A stretch of DNA of 64,000 nucleotides, taken from the NCBI RefSeq assembly GCF_024139115.2, contig NC_085140.1, positions 22,226,035-22,290,034 of the forward strand, read 5' to 3'. This stretch comes from Armigeres subalbatus. Taxonomy: Eukaryota; Arthropoda; Insecta; Diptera; Culicidae. Below are positions 10,600-22,710 of the stretch, piece after piece. The notes under the pieces are model-generated. The model searched no databases and was not told the origin of the DNA. It was given only the letters and a program-made list of their open reading frames with translations. Positions within the stretch are counted from its first letter, which is position 1; every line of letters starts with the position of its first letter. The position numbers and the translations under genes are program-made.

Positions 10600-12655
10600 G
10601 TGCAGTCTTCTTTAATTTTATAAAATGGCTTAGTTTAATAAAAAAAATAGATGCTTCTTTGACCGTTTTCAAAATGCTGCAAAAATTTGAATGCAAAACT
10701 AAACTGAAAAAAAAATAATTGCAGATTACTAGCAGCTTACTTCTTGATCCGCTTCGCAAAGAACCAGTTTCTTTGCATACCTTCATCTACGTTCGATAAC
10801 CACTGCGCAATAACAAGCAAGCACAGTCGCATCATTCAAACGAAGCCCAACATGGACGATAGTAAGTACCTTTAGACCGTTTTGCACATCATTAAGTCAC
10901 CACTACGAATTCCCACCACATGCCTGCGGTCAGAGCAATTTCAACGGAACGCTGGCTGCGCGTTTAGTCTCACTACGAATTTTATATCTCAAGTACCAAT
11001 ACCAGCGAGTTAGACTGAATCACAAAGGAACCTCCCTCAGCACTTGACATCAGTACTTTTCATGTACTGGTCCGCGCTTCATGCGATCTCCTTCTAGACC
11101 CGGGATGCTGCGGTTTGTTTTGATTTGACCAAGACCAAGCCGGGCATCACGTTTCATGCAAAAGTCCGTTCTGCTTTGAAAACGCGCGGCGTCGTGCGCG
11201 TTTGATTTCCACCGGGACCTTCTAAGTAGGCTTACATACCTACTCATATCGTTGATATCGGTTTTCATCAGAATCTTGAGTCGGAGTCGGTTTGATGCGA
11301 TAGCATGACGCATTGCTTGGAAATACGTTTGCCTTATAAGACGGACGCGGTCGAGAGGGTGACTAATCCACAATCCATGGGCACCGGCTCCTAGGTGTGC
11401 TCCAACGTGAGCACAGCAACCTGAGGGGATGTAAGGCAGGGTGTTGATTTCGTTGTCGATCAATTTTGGTTTATGATTGAAAGAGAAGCGTCTTAAATAC
11501 GGAGAAAACTAGGTTTGATTTATTTGGTTTATGAAAAACTCCATGTCGAAATTAGATCGAACGCCGATTAAGCAAGTTGGATTTGTGTGAAATAAATGTT
11601 GGCGTTGAATTTTATATAAAATAGTTGAGAGGAATTCATTTTTACAATTTTTACTTGAATCACATCCGTTACTGGGATATTAACGATGTTTTGGGACAAA
11701 TAAAAATAGAGAAGCTTCTTAAATGAGGTAAATAAAAATGTATGTAATCAATTATACATATGAAAAATTGGTAGCTAGAAGACATTTTTCCATACGCATA
11801 TTATTCGAACTTTTGTCCTACTTAACTCTACGGGGCGGTAGAAATTATGGAGCTAAGTGCAGTCCAACACGCTAAAATAATCATACATAACTGTTGGAGT
11901 GAAATCGAACCATTCTTTATTTGGCACTGAATGGTACCAATCTACACCTTCTTCGTGCAAACAGACAGGGTACCAAACCAAGCCACCTAACATCATTTGC
12001 CGCCGATTTGGCACCGCACCAGTTCGAGTTTGTTTATTTGTCCGTTAACCCTCCAGGCATTTTGCGACGCACCAGCACGATTTGCTACCACAATTTTGGC
12101 TGTAGGCAGCGGTAAGTGTGAGGGAATGTGGTCTATAACAGAAGCCGGCGTGTAATGCGAAAAATGCACGAAAGTCAAAGGCAACTCCACCCCCAAACAA
12201 GGCGTGGGCGGTTGAAAACACCATTGAATGGATGACCTTTGCGATAGGGTGGAAGGATCAAATTACCTACAAGTGCAACGGCTGTATTATGTACTATTGT
12301 AAATACTGGGGATGGACTGGTGATATTCCGTGATACATTTATCTTGAAATGAATCTTATTACCAATTGTCGAAATCGAAATGATGTATCCTCGATACTGT
12401 CATTAGTACCTATCAGACAGGCCTAGGATGCAACGACGCGACAGTGCTAAAATTGCGCAGTTCGAATAATAATATGAATAAGGCTTTCAATAGTTTCTTT
12501 ATAAAAGCAAATAAGTCGTTTTGAAAATTTGGTATTGAAGTGATACATGTTCTCGACAACATTACATTAATGACTTGTCAAAAGACGAGTTAATACGTTT
12601 CCTTCTTTTACTTCCTTAGTTAGAGTTTCCTCAAAAAAATTTAAAAAAAATCTTC
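10600..12655. other. No gene recognised
   Basis: About 2 kb with no homology I can name. A 137-codon open frame on the minus strand (11463-11050) has balanced composition and higher G+C than its surroundings, but no recognisable domain, initiation context or splice partner. A GC-richer patch at 12000-12200 is also unassigned. Confidence 0.3.
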
Positions 12656-12659
12656 ACGA

Positions 12660-13290
12660 AAATGTTCAGAATTACATTGGCATGGGTGATGGGTGGCGAT
12701 TCTGTATCTAATACATATATTTAATCTGGAAGATCGATTCGTTTTAATTCCAGAATGACTTGGAACATATAATTTGGACATATTTCATTCATGAAACATA
12801 CGCATGATCTAGCAATCTGCATGGACATGATAGCTTCTAACGATTCTGTTTCAAGCGTGGTTGACCTAGTAAAGCAATTAAACTTAGTTCTAGAACATTT
12901 GGTAGGATTTAGAATGATTTGTACAAATTTTCAAACATAATGGTTTGCTATCGATTCTGAACCAGGATTAGTTAACTCGGTAGACGTATTTGTCTGAACT
13001 CCAGAGCAATTTGGAGAACCTAAAACTTCTGAATTGGACATATTTGTTTCGAACATCACACGCATGAACTCTATGAACCTGCATGGGCATGATGGGTTGA
13101 TATCGTTTCTTTGAACTTCAGATCAATTTGGAGAACCTTGAACCCCTGATTTTTTCGTAAATCATAGGCATGGGCTCTATGAACCTGCGAGGACATGATG
13201 GTTACTATCGAATCTTTATCAGGCTTAGGTAATCTGGTAGGCACATTCATCTGACTTCCAGAGCAATTTAGAGAACCTAGCCTATCGGTT
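12660..13290. repeat. Diverged tandem repeat (units of roughly 110-200 bp)
   Basis: Phrases recur in the same order: CGCATGAACTCTATGAACC (near 13070), a diverged form near 12800 and GGCATGGGCTCTATGAACC (near 13150), each followed by TGCATGG/GCGAGGACATGATGG. The phrase CCAGAGCAATTTGGAGAACCT recurs near 13000, 13120 and 13260 with changes. Three to four old copies are visible. It is non-coding. Confidence 0.5.
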
Positions 13291-13359
13291 TCCTCGATTA
13301 CACACAGCTAGTTACCTCGGAGCCGACGTCCTCTTCCAGGTTCTCTGATAAACATCTCT

Positions 13360-13870
13360 TTTCCAGCATTCTCTACATGTCCACTAAATGTCCAACCAAC
13401 TGTAATATGTCGTATATTAAAAGTATGTCGGTGTCTGCATTTTTTCACTTGGTACAATTCGTGATGCATGACCCTGCGTCATTCACCATTTTTCACTACG
13501 CTACCAAGTATTAAAAGCAGCATTTCCTGCTCAAACACTATGATAACTCGATAGTCTGCATCTTTTAACGTTCATGCTTCATGGCCGTATTGACTGGGCG
13601 AATCAACGATGTGTACAGAGCTAGTTTTGTTCGTGTCTGTAAGCTGTGAAACTTTGCCGGCTAAGGAAACCGTAGAAAGTCCTGCTTATAGCCACGTCTT
13701 TTCACCTCGAAGCTAACATCATTATTACAGGTAACGAGTGTTCCAAAATTTATGAATACGTCGACAATTTTAAATCGTTTTCCATCCATTTCTACCTCTT
13801 CCACTGCTCTGCGATTTACACCAATCAGGGAATCAATTTTTCTTGGGTGGGCTTGCGAAACAAGCGACAA
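13360..13870 (-). pseudogene. RTE/JAM1-like LINE, degraded 3' fragment
   Basis: The minus strand shows EVEMDGKRFKIVDVF then GTLVTCNNDVSFEVKRR at 13800-13690, matching EVVEEFVYLGTLVTC and DNDVSREVKRR in the better copy at 33.7-36.3 kb. Further down, HHELYQV (near 13460) and FSGHVENAG (near 13370) match its MNHELYQV and WTGHLIRM blocks. Stops and frameshifts are frequent. Only the region after the RT catalytic core is left. Confidence 0.65.
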
Positions 13871-14053
13871 AAGAGAATCGACGACAAAGTTTTGTTTTTG
13901 TCGGAGATAATAATGACAAAGATCCGATTTTTTTTTGTCAGAAACAATAAAGAAGACAATTTTGTTGCTAACTTTTCATACCGTTATTTTGCATTATCTT
14001 TACAGCAAATTTCGGTTTTATGCTATCGTAGTTTCTGCTATTATGGAAATCTC

Positions 14054-14202
14054 GCTTAACTTTTCAAAAGGACCTAAGTAACATTTTTTTCATGAATTAA
14101 TTTGAGCACTGCAATCGAAAGCTTTCATGTTTTTCTGTTGATTGCCCTATTCAAATTAATTCATGAAAAAAATGTTACTTAGGTCCTTTTGAAAAGTTAA
14201 GC
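14054..14202. repeat. Perfect 52-bp inverted repeat (MITE-like hairpin)
   Basis: Arms at 14054-14105 and 14151-14202 are exact reverse complements over 52 bp, separated by 45 bp. The outer end is GCTTAACTTTTCAAAAGGAC. No coding frame lies inside. Arm identity implies a recent insertion or arm conversion. Similar AAGTAACATTTTT words occur near 14870, hinting at a related dispersed family. Confidence 0.85.
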
Positions 14203-14530
14203 AAGAAATATTCGAGAATCTAACTCTGATTGCGCAAATAGCATCGTATTTTCGGAAATATCAGAGTCCATTCTTTTGTACACCAGATCTTCATATTGCA
14301 CCTTTCAGAGCTATGTTGAATAGCAGATTAGACAACACGTTACGAATGGGATGTCTCACTGATTTGGATCCATTCAGCGTCGCACTTAAACAGTAAAAAG
14401 TATTTATTTCGGAAAATCTATCAGGTATTTTTTTTTCGAAAATTACTTAATAAATTCTTCAGCAAAACCTCCAGTAATTCCTTCACAATTCCTCCAGGGT
14501 TCCAGCGGGAAATCCTTCCGCAATTATTTA

Positions 14531-14721
14531 TAGGGACACGGCAGGTATTTTCGTCTGTTCGTCATAGTCTCGAAAACCAATAAAAAAGACGCTTTTTTGT
14601 AAAACTCATACGTACCAAATCGTAAGCTCAGGAGAAACGTTCTGCTATAGTGCTAGAAATGTACGTTGCATTCGTTGGTTTTAGCCCCTACGACGATGGA
14701 CGGAAATACCTGCCGTGTCCC
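14531..14721. mobile_element. TIR MITE, about 190 bp, TA-type target
   Basis: The terminal repeat GGGACACGGCAGGTATTTTC (near 14533) is repeated inverted at the right end, GAAATACCTGCCGTGTCCC (14703-14721), with one difference within 23 bp. Both ends are bordered by TATA/TA. A TA duplication with short TIRs fits a Tc1/mariner-type MITE. No coding capacity. Confidence 0.7.
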
Positions 14722-14739
14722 TATATGTATATGTAACCA

Positions 14740-15054
14740 CACAGACTAAAATATCTTAATCCTAATGAAGACAAGTTTACAAACATATCTCATATCAAAC
14801 GGGGCTAGGTCATTTGACATAACGCCTTATCCTAGGCAAACTTTCAAAGGAATCAGGAATCATATCTCAAGTAACATTTTTATTAAGAAAATTATTTTGA
14901 GCTTTTTAGTGGAATGTCTTCACTTGTCATAAGACGAGTTTGTACAATCCCATTTAATTCCACCACTTAATTGTACCTTGTAACTCGACTCGAGTCGAGT
15001 CAAGTACGAGACACTGAAGACGACCTTACCACCATCGCCTTTATCCGAGCGAGC
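14740..15054. repeat. Dispersed repeat module next to the satellite
   Basis: Contains AAGAAAATTATTTTGAGC (near 14885) through GTGGAATGTCTTCAC and then ATAAGACGAGTTTGTACAAT. The same two words occur at 58331-58413, but with the first word inverted relative to the second. Next to the satellite lies a short palindromic run (ACTCGACTCGAGTCGAGT near 14985). Non-coding. Confidence 0.5.
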
Positions 15055-18000
15055 AAATTCATAAATTAATAAATTCATAAATTCATAAATTCATAAATTC
15101 ATAAATTCATAAATTCATAAATTCATAAATTCATAAAATCATAAATTCATAAATTCATAAATTCATAAATTCATAAATTCATAAATTCATAAATTCATAA
15201 ATTCATAAATTCATAAATTCATAAATTCATAAATTCATAAATTCATAAATTCATAAATTCATAAATTCATAAATTCATAAATTCATAAATTCATAAATTC
15301 ATAAAAATTCATAAATTCATAAATTGATAAGTTAATAAGTTCAAAAATTACTTAATTCATAAATTAATAAATTCATAAATTCATAATTCATAAATTCATA
15401 AATTCATAAATTCATAAATTCATAAATTCATGGAAATTCATAAATTCATAAATTCATAAATTCATGAAATTCATAAATTCATAAATTCATAAGAATTCAT
15501 AAATTAAATGGATTCATAAATTCATAAATTCATAAATTCATGATAAATTCATCATGAGATTCATAAATTCATAAATTCATGGAAATTCATGAAATTCATA
15601 AATTCATAATTCATAAATTCATAAATTCATGAGATTCATATTCATAGTTCATGAAATTCATGGGATTCATGGGTTCATGGATTCATGAGTTCATAAATTC
15701 AGTTCATGGAATTCATAAATTCATGGAGTTCATGAGTTCATGAGTTCATGGAGTTCATGGATTCATGAGTTCATGGATTCATGAGTTCATGAGTTCATGG
15801 ATTCATGGAGTTCATGAGTTCATGGAGTTCATGGAGTTCATGATTCATGAGTTCATAGGTTCATGGGATTCATGGGTTCATGGAGTTCATGAGTTCATGG
15901 GTTCATAGTTCATGGTTCATGGGATTCATGAGTTCATGGATTCATGGGATTCATGAGTTCGCAATTCATGGGTTCATGAGTTCATGGGTTCATGAGTTCA
16001 TGAGTTCATGGAGTTCATGAGTTCATGGAGTTCGCCAAGTTCATGGAGTTCATGAGTTCATGATTCATGGGTTCATGAGTTCATGGGTTCATGGAGTTCA
16101 TGGGTTCATGGGTTCATGGATTCATGGGTTCATGAGTTCATGGGATTCATGGAGTTCATGGGTTCATGGGTTCATGAGTTCATGAGTTCATGGGATTCAT
16201 GAGTTCATGAGTTCATGAGTTCATGGGATTCATAAGTTCATGGAGTTCATGGAGTTCATGGGTTCATGAGTTCATGAGTTCATGGGTTCATGGGTTCATG
16301 AGTTCATGGGATTCATGAGTTCATGGGTTCATGGGTTCATGAGTTCATGAGTTCATGGAGTTCATGGGTTCATGGGTTCATTCATGAGTTCATGGGTTCA
16401 TGAGTTCATGAGTTCATGGGTTCATGGGTTCATGGATTCATGAGTTCATGGGTTCATGGGTTCATGAGTTCATGGAGTTCATGCAGAGTTCATGAGTTCA
16501 TGAATTCATGGGTTCATGGGTTCATGAGTTCATGGGTTCATGGAGTTCATGGAGTTCATGGGTTCATGGGTTCATGAGTTCATGGAGTTCATGGGTTCAT
16601 GAGTTCATGGATTCATGGGTTCATGGATTCATGAGTTCATAAATTCATGGAGTTCATGAGTTCATGGGTTCATGAGTTCATGGGTTCATGGGTTCATGAG
16701 TTCATGGAGTTCATGGGTTCATGAGTTCATGAGTTCATGAGTTCATGGAGTTCATGAGTTCATGAGTTCATGAGTTCATAGAGTTCATGGGATTCATGGA
16801 GTTCATGGAGTTCATGGATTCATGGAGTTCATGAGTTCATGGGTTCATGGAGTTCATGAGTTCATGAGTTCATGAGTTCATGAGTTCATGGGATTCATGA
16901 GTTCTTAGGTTCATGGAGTTCATGGGTTCATGAGTTCATGAGTTCATGGGTTCATGAGTTCATGAGTTCATGGGATTCATGAGTTCATGGGTTCATGGAG
17001 TTCATGGGTTCATGAGTTCATGGAGTTCATGAGTTCATGAGTTCATGGGTTCATGAGTTCATGGGTTCATGAGTTCATGGGATTCATGAGTTCGCCAGGT
17101 TCATGGAGTTCATGGGTTCATGAGTTCATGAGTTCATGGGTTCATGGAGTTCATGGGATTCATGGATTCATGAGTTCATGGGATTCATGAGTTCATGAGT
17201 TCATGGAGTTCATGATTCATGGATTCATGGGTTCATGAGTTCATGAGTTCATGGGATTCATGGTTCATGAATTCATGGAGTTCATGGGTTCATGAGTTCA
17301 TGGATTCATGGATTCATGGAGTTCATGAGTTCATGAGTTCATGAGTTCATGGATTCATGAGTTCATAAGTTCATGGGTTCATGAGTTCATGGAGTTCATG
17401 GGTTCATGGGTTCATGGAGTTCATGGGTTCAGCAGAGTTCAGTTCATGAGTTCATGGGATTCATGGGTTCATAGAGTTCATGAGTTCATGAGTTCATGGA
17501 TTCATGAGTTCATGAGTTCATGAGTTCATGGGATTCATAGGTTCATGAGTTCATGGATTCATGGGATTCATGATTCATGAGTTCATGGATTCATGGATTC
17601 ATGAGTTCATGAGTTCATGGGTTCATGAGTTCATGAGTTCATGGGTTCATGGAGTTCATGAGTTCATGCAAGTTCATGGGTTCATGGGTTCATGGGATTC
17701 GCCAGGTTCATGAGTTCATGGGTTCATGGAGTTCATGAGTTCATGGGATTCATGAGTTCATGAGTTCATGGGTTCATAAATTCATGAGTTCATGGGATTC
17801 ATGGGTTCATGGGTTCATGAGTTCATAGGTTCATGAGTTCATGGGTTCATGGATTCATGGAGTTCATGGAGTTCATGGAGTTCATGGGTTCATGAGTTCA
17901 TGGTTCAGTTCATGGGTTCATGAGTTCATGGGATTCATAAATTCATGGTTCATAGTTCATGGGTTCATAAGTTCATGGGTTCATAAGTTCATGGTTCATA

Positions 18001-18545
18001 AATTCATGGTTCATTCATGAGTTCATGGGTTCATAAATTCATAAGTTCATGGGTTCATGAGTTCATAAATTCATGGGTTCATGAATTCATAAATTCATAA
18101 ATTCATAAATTCATGGGTTCATGAAATTCATTTCATACATTCATAAATTCATAAATTCATAAATTCATAAATTCATAAATTCATAAATTCATGGAGTTCA
18201 TGGTTCATAAATTCATGATTCATAAAGTTCATAAATTCATAAATTCATAAATTCATAAATTCATAAATTCATAAATTCATAAATTCATGAGATCATAAAT
18301 TCATAAATTCATAAATGCATAAATTCATAAATTCATAAATTCATAAATTCATAAATTCATAAATTCATAAGTTCATAAATTCATAAATTCATAAATTCAT
18401 AAATTCATAAATTCATAAATTCATAAATTCATAAATTCATAAATTCATAAATTCATAAATTCATAAATTCATAAATTCATAAATTCATAAATTCATAAAT
18501 TCATAAATTCATAGATTCATTGATTCATTAATTCATTAATTCATA
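15055..18545. repeat. 3.5 kb octamer satellite in two sequence states
   Basis: A tandem array with an 8-bp unit. Both flanks (about 15055-15650 and 17990-18545) are nearly pure AATTCATA. The central 2.3 kb uses (A/G)GTTCATG, the same octamer with A to G changes at unit positions 2 and 8, plus many 9-bp units from an extra G or A. Intermediate units occur at both transitions (15440-15700 and 17920-18240). Rare TTCGCCAGGTTCATG-type variants occur near 16030, 17093 and 17698. Open frames across the array are by-products of the repeat, not genes. Confidence 0.95.
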
Positions 18546-18582
18546 AAAGCAGTAAATAATGAAATTAAATAAAAATAAACTT

Positions 18583-18872
18583 CTTCTTCTTCTTATTGGC
18601 ATTACATCCCCACACTGGGACAGAGCCGCCCCGCAGCTTAGTGTTCATTAAGCACTTCCACAGTTATTAACTGCGAGGTTTCTTAGCCAGGTTACCATTT
18701 TTACATTCGTATATCATGAGGCTAACACGATGATACTTTTATGCCCAGGGAAATCGATACAATTTCCAATCCGAAAATTGCCTAGACCGGCACCGGGAAT
18801 CGAACCCAGCCACCCTCAGCATGGTCTTGCTTTGTAGCCGCGCGTCTTACCGCACGGCTAAAGAGGGCCCCA
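18583..18872 (-). mobile_element. tRNA-derived SINE, copy 1
   Basis: The right end, read on the minus strand, has pol III box A (TAGCCGTGCGGTAAG) and box B (GGTTCGATTCCCGG). The left end is a 3' tail of AAG triplets (seen as CTTCTTCTT). It is flanked by a perfect 12-bp duplication AAAAATAAACTT at 18571-18582 and 18873-18884. Copies at 22711 and 25783 share the whole body. A Feilai-like identity is possible but was not tested. Confidence 0.88.
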
Positions 18873-18884
18873 AAAAATAAACTT

Positions 18885-19548
18885 AAAAATTAATAAATTA
18901 GAAAAATAATAAATAAAAAAACTTATATAATAATAAATAAATAAATTACCACGTCAATAATTTTTTTTTAAATGAGTAAATCAGTAATTAAATAAATAAG
19001 TTAATGAATAAATTATAATGAATGAACGATAATGATGATGGTGTAAAAAAAAGTGCAATAGGTAATGTTTTAAACATAACAGCGAGTAGACGTAGGACTT
19101 GTATAAACGTAACGTATTTACATTTGACTTTTCACTTAACGGGGTTTGATCATAGGTATTGATGTTAGAAACGACAATTTCCATGCTGTGGCAATTTGTT
19201 TTTTCACAACTGGAAATAAAACAAATAATTAAATACATAGGGAAACGGTTCGATACTTAATCCCATAGCTCCTATTTCCATCCTATTAAAACAAAGCAAT
19301 AAAAAGGAATTTGGTTTTTTTTTCAATTTTATTTTTCACCAGTGAGCAGGCGTGTTAGCAAAAATAAGCGACGAGATAAGTGCTGTATTTCTTTGTTTTG
19401 CGATGAGATGAATATATGTTCAGAGAGATGGAAAACAGAACAGTTCCCCTAATAAGAATTGCTTTGTTTCTCACTATAAATCCCTTATTTACTCAAGCAA
19501 ATGTAGGACATTTATAGATTTCTTATTGATGATAGTATTTAAAGTTTA
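18885..19548. other. AT-rich non-coding spacer
   Basis: Low-complexity AT sequence with many short AATAAAT words. No coding frame or repeat border is supported beyond the ends of the neighbouring SINEs. Confidence 0.4.
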
Positions 19549-19568
19549 ACAATTCTATTAATAAAATT

Positions 19569-20204
19569 AGCGGGCTTGGTAGTCATATGGCTACTGCTTC
19601 TGCCTCATACGCAGGAGGTCGTGAGTTCAATCCCAGGACCGTTCCATTCTCCTACTTTGTATCTTTCTCTTTATTTCTCATGTTCTAGCAATCGCTAGAA
19701 CAGGAAATGGACTTCCATACCGTTTCCATTACTATTCCTATACCTTCAACTTGAGTATTCTAACAGTAATCTGCTAGAATTGGAAAAGAGCTCATTTCCT
19801 ACATCCAATTAGAAATTCCATCAGTAACCTTCTCCTATCTATCACATTGGCAGCTCGTTAACCAAGACGGACCTCTGCCTCTCAAACCTAACCCAGAAAT
19901 TCCAACAAATTCCGCATAAACTCGTGGCAAGTGCAGAGGTATATTCGGCTTGAAGTGGGCGAGTGATTGCATCATCATTTCCTCCCCCTTCGCTACATTG
20001 ACTTGCATTCTGACGTGGCAGGCGCCAGTATGACCTAACAAATGAGATCACCAGTACTTGTACATTGAAGATGTGTGCTAGTCCCAAGCAAACATCTGTT
20101 GGTTCCCTGTGCAAGAACAGCTGATCTGGTCATAATGGAGTAGCAACTACGAGCAGTCAATCAAGCTCAAGCTCAAGCTCAAGCTCCCTGTTGAAAAAAA
20201 AAAA
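19569..20204 (+). mobile_element. Long tRNA-headed SINE, 636 bp, poly(A) tail
   Basis: It begins AGCGGGCTTGGTAGTCATAT with a box A-like segment, then a box B-like GAGTTCAATCCCAGG near 19623. A 560-bp unrelated body follows, then a (CAAGCT)n-like stretch and a poly(A) run. It is bounded by a perfect 20-bp target duplication (ACAATTCTATTAATAAAATT) at 19549-19568 and 20205-20224. The long exact duplication indicates a recent LINE-mediated insertion. It differs from the other SINE family in this window. Confidence 0.88.
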
Positions 20205-20429
20205 ACAATTCTATTAATAAAATTTTAAGACCTTGTGTGCTTACTGCTGAGAAAAAATTACAAAAATAAAAAACAAGTCCAGGAGCAGTAACCCTACTAA
20301 AAAAGAACTGAGGATATCCTAGAACAAACTGTACGTATGAACTGATTTGAAACGATTTGCGTTGTAATTGTACGTAAATCATAAAATAGCACAAGTAAGT
20401 CAAAAAGTCGCTTGGTATGGTTTGGCAGA

Positions 20430-21850
20430 ACCCCGTCCATATATTCTTCTAATTTCCAACGAATGACTTATCAACTTGCTGAAGGAATTCCTGTAGGAAT
20501 TCCCTAAGATACTCCTGAAGGGTTTTTTGACATTCTTAAATTTCTCCAAGAATTCCTCCAGAAACTTCTACAGGAATTGCTCAGAAAGATTTCCGGAAAT
20601 CTTTTACAAAAGCTGTAGAAAACAAGTCAAATTGCTCCAAAAATTCTCATTGAACTTCCTTTACGAATACAGAGATACATTCGTATATTACTTCGGAAAT
20701 TCCTTCCAAAAAAATCTTGTACGAAATTCTTGATATTTCCGAATGAATTTCTAATGGAATTCCGGAAGGAATTTTAAAACAACTCCTGGAGGATTTTTCT
20801 CACTCTCTCAAGGATTTTGAGCACTCCTAAATATCCATTGGGCTAGCGTAAAACATCTTCATCCTGAGTAGCTGCTCTCTTTAGACCTTGGCCCAGGGTT
20901 GATTCCTGTCGATTTCGTTATTGAGGATACGTTAACACGAGCCCCTGGGTCTGGCAGCGATGGCCTGCCTAATACCAGTTCAGCGCTTGCCATTTACGCT
21001 CTAGAATTTCTGTTGATATCGATTTTTGATGGCATCGTCGACGGAACTCAACATTCGATATCCAGTTGTGACAACAGTCCAGCAGGCCCTAATTATGAAA
21101 CGTAAACATCGGTTGATACTTGCAGTTTTTTCGTGATCTCTGCTAGCGTATAATAACACCGATTTCACATTAGCGTTGAATATTTGGAATTTGTTGCGGC
21201 TGGCTGATCTGATTGGATCTCCATATGTTTCGTAAACTCGCAAAAGCAGCCCCAGCCTTCTTGATCCGTTCTCCTGTCTCAATCTTGGTTTCGCCGTCCG
21301 ACGCTACCTGTCTGCTAAGATATTGAACGTTTACGAAGCAATATTTTCCTACATTTTTCAATGTCTCCAAGAATTCCACCAGAAACTCCAAAATTTCCTT
21401 TAGAATATCCTCCGGGAATCCTTTACGAAAACTTTGGAAAACACCAATAGCAGATGCTCTGGAAATTCCATCAGAAATTCCTTTACGAATTTCTTTGGAA
21501 TTTAGTATAGGATTTACTTCGTGAAATCCTTCAAGTATTCCTTCAGAAATACAGTTAGAGGATCCTTCGAAAATTTCTTGAGAAATTCCTTCGGAAATAC
21601 CTTTTAAAAATTCTTCGGCAATAACTTCAGAAATCCTTTTGAAATTTCGTCGGTTTTTTTCAAAGGAATCTGTTGGAAATTTCTTAGGCAATTCATTTGA
21701 ACAATTTATGTATTTTTTAGGGAAACTTTATAAAACTCCAGAAATTTTTCCAAGAATTACTTTCTGAACTTGGGAATTCTCTTACGAATTCTTCGGAAAT
21801 ACCTTCGGAATATCCTTCAGATATTGTTTTGAAAATCTCAGCTTAGCTCC
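20430..21850. repeat. GAATTCCT-rich degenerate minisatellite, split by a LINE scrap
   Basis: The parts 20460-20830 and 21340-21850 consist of imperfect units of about 25-30 bp built around GAATTCCTTC / GGAATTTC (for example CTGAAGGAATTCCTGTAGG near 20480). A LINE fragment at about 20850-21335 lies between them. Similar units appear at 14455-14520. Open frames here follow the repeat and are not genes. Confidence 0.6.
20850..21335 (-). pseudogene. Non-LTR retrotransposon fragment, region after the RT core
   Basis: Minus-strand pieces read YLSRQVASDGETK, then IKKAGAAFASLRNIWRSNQI, then IFNANVKSVLLYASRD, then INRCLRFIIRACW, and finally a degraded RKWQALNW block. This order (LRNIWRS, NVKSVLLYG, INRCLR, ALDWNPQG) is the C-terminal half of a common invertebrate LINE type. 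It is the same type as 26766-27830 and different from the RTE/JAM1-like copies. Stops and a frame change make it dead. Confidence 0.7.
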
Positions 21851-22105
21851 TTCAGTGATTATCATTTCGCGTACCTGTACATTCAAATTTCAAAATGAAC
21901 ATTAAATTTGGGAAAGTGAAACGAGTATATTCATGGTTTGGTTGGAATATGTTACATCTCAAAACAGAAAGATATGTACATCAATATGCGACAGGAATTT
22001 AAAATAATACTGTAATTGTGAAACACAAATGTAGAATTGGATAATACTCTGAACAGTACAAGAATTAAATGAACTCAAGGTTCTGCAAGTTGGATTTATT
22101 TTACA

Positions 22106-22495
22106 GTAGTGGACCCGACGAACTTCGTTTCACCTAAAATTTATGAATTCTCTGATTAGTTTTCGAGTTCTGCAGAAATTTCTGCTTCATTTGTATGGGA
22201 GCCCCCCTTTCTAGAAGAGGTAGGGGTTTCAAATCACCACAGAAACGTATCTTCCCTCCCAAAACCTTGATATGCCAGATGTTGTTCCATTTGTCTGATT
22301 AATTCTCAGGTTATGATGAAATGGATGTTTTATTTGTATGGGAGCCCCCCTTTCCAAAAGGGCAGAGGTCTCGAACCATCTTAAGAACCTTCCCCGGCTC
22401 TAAAAACAACTGCATTAAAATTTTCACGCCGATTGGTCCAGTGGATTTCGAGTCTATAAGGGTCAGACAGACAGAAATTTATTTTTATGTATATA
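22106..22495 (-). mobile_element. Helitron-like non-autonomous element
   Basis: On the minus strand it begins near 22495 with TATATACATAAAAATAAATT, passes CAATCGGCGTGAAAATTTT, and ends near 22106 with CGAAGTTCGTCGGGTCCAC. These are the usual start and end phrases of insect Helitron-derived non-autonomous repeats. There are no TIRs and no target duplication, as expected. No Rep/helicase is coded. A second element of this style lies at 54670-54932 on the other strand. Confidence 0.65.
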
Positions 22496-22532
22496 AAATA
22501 GAAGATAGAAAATAGAAATAGAAGAAGAAGAT

Positions 22533-22615
22533 ATACTGCCGCTAACCGCAAGTCAGACTTATCTGTATATGGCACCCATATACAGATAAGTCTGACTTGC
22601 GGTTAGCGGCAGTAT
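22533..22615. repeat. Perfect 40-bp hairpin with 3-nt loop
   Basis: Arms at 22533-22572 and 22576-22615 are exact reverse complements (outer end ATACTGCCGCTAACCGCAAG), separated only by CAC. The two arms would give an 83-nt stem-loop with no mismatch. There is no coding frame. It lies directly beside the Helitron start and 96 bp before a SINE. Confidence 0.9.
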
Positions 22616-22710
22616 AGAAGAACATAAAGATCTTAGAATTTGAATAAACAGAATATACAGCTCAAAATAAAACTGTAATACAATTCATGAAAACTGTTCC
22701 TCGAAATTAC

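Noticed and set aside
11050..11463. 137-codon minus-strand frame as a host gene
   Set aside because: No domain, no splice partners and no codon pattern that sets it apart. Kept only as a note in an unassigned region.
17341..17523. 60-codon frame in the octamer satellite
   Set aside because: It translates the 8-bp repeat and has no independent coding signal.
15055..18545. Possible CRISPR-like array
   Set aside because: Units are contiguous 8-9-mers with no spacers, and the context is eukaryotic.
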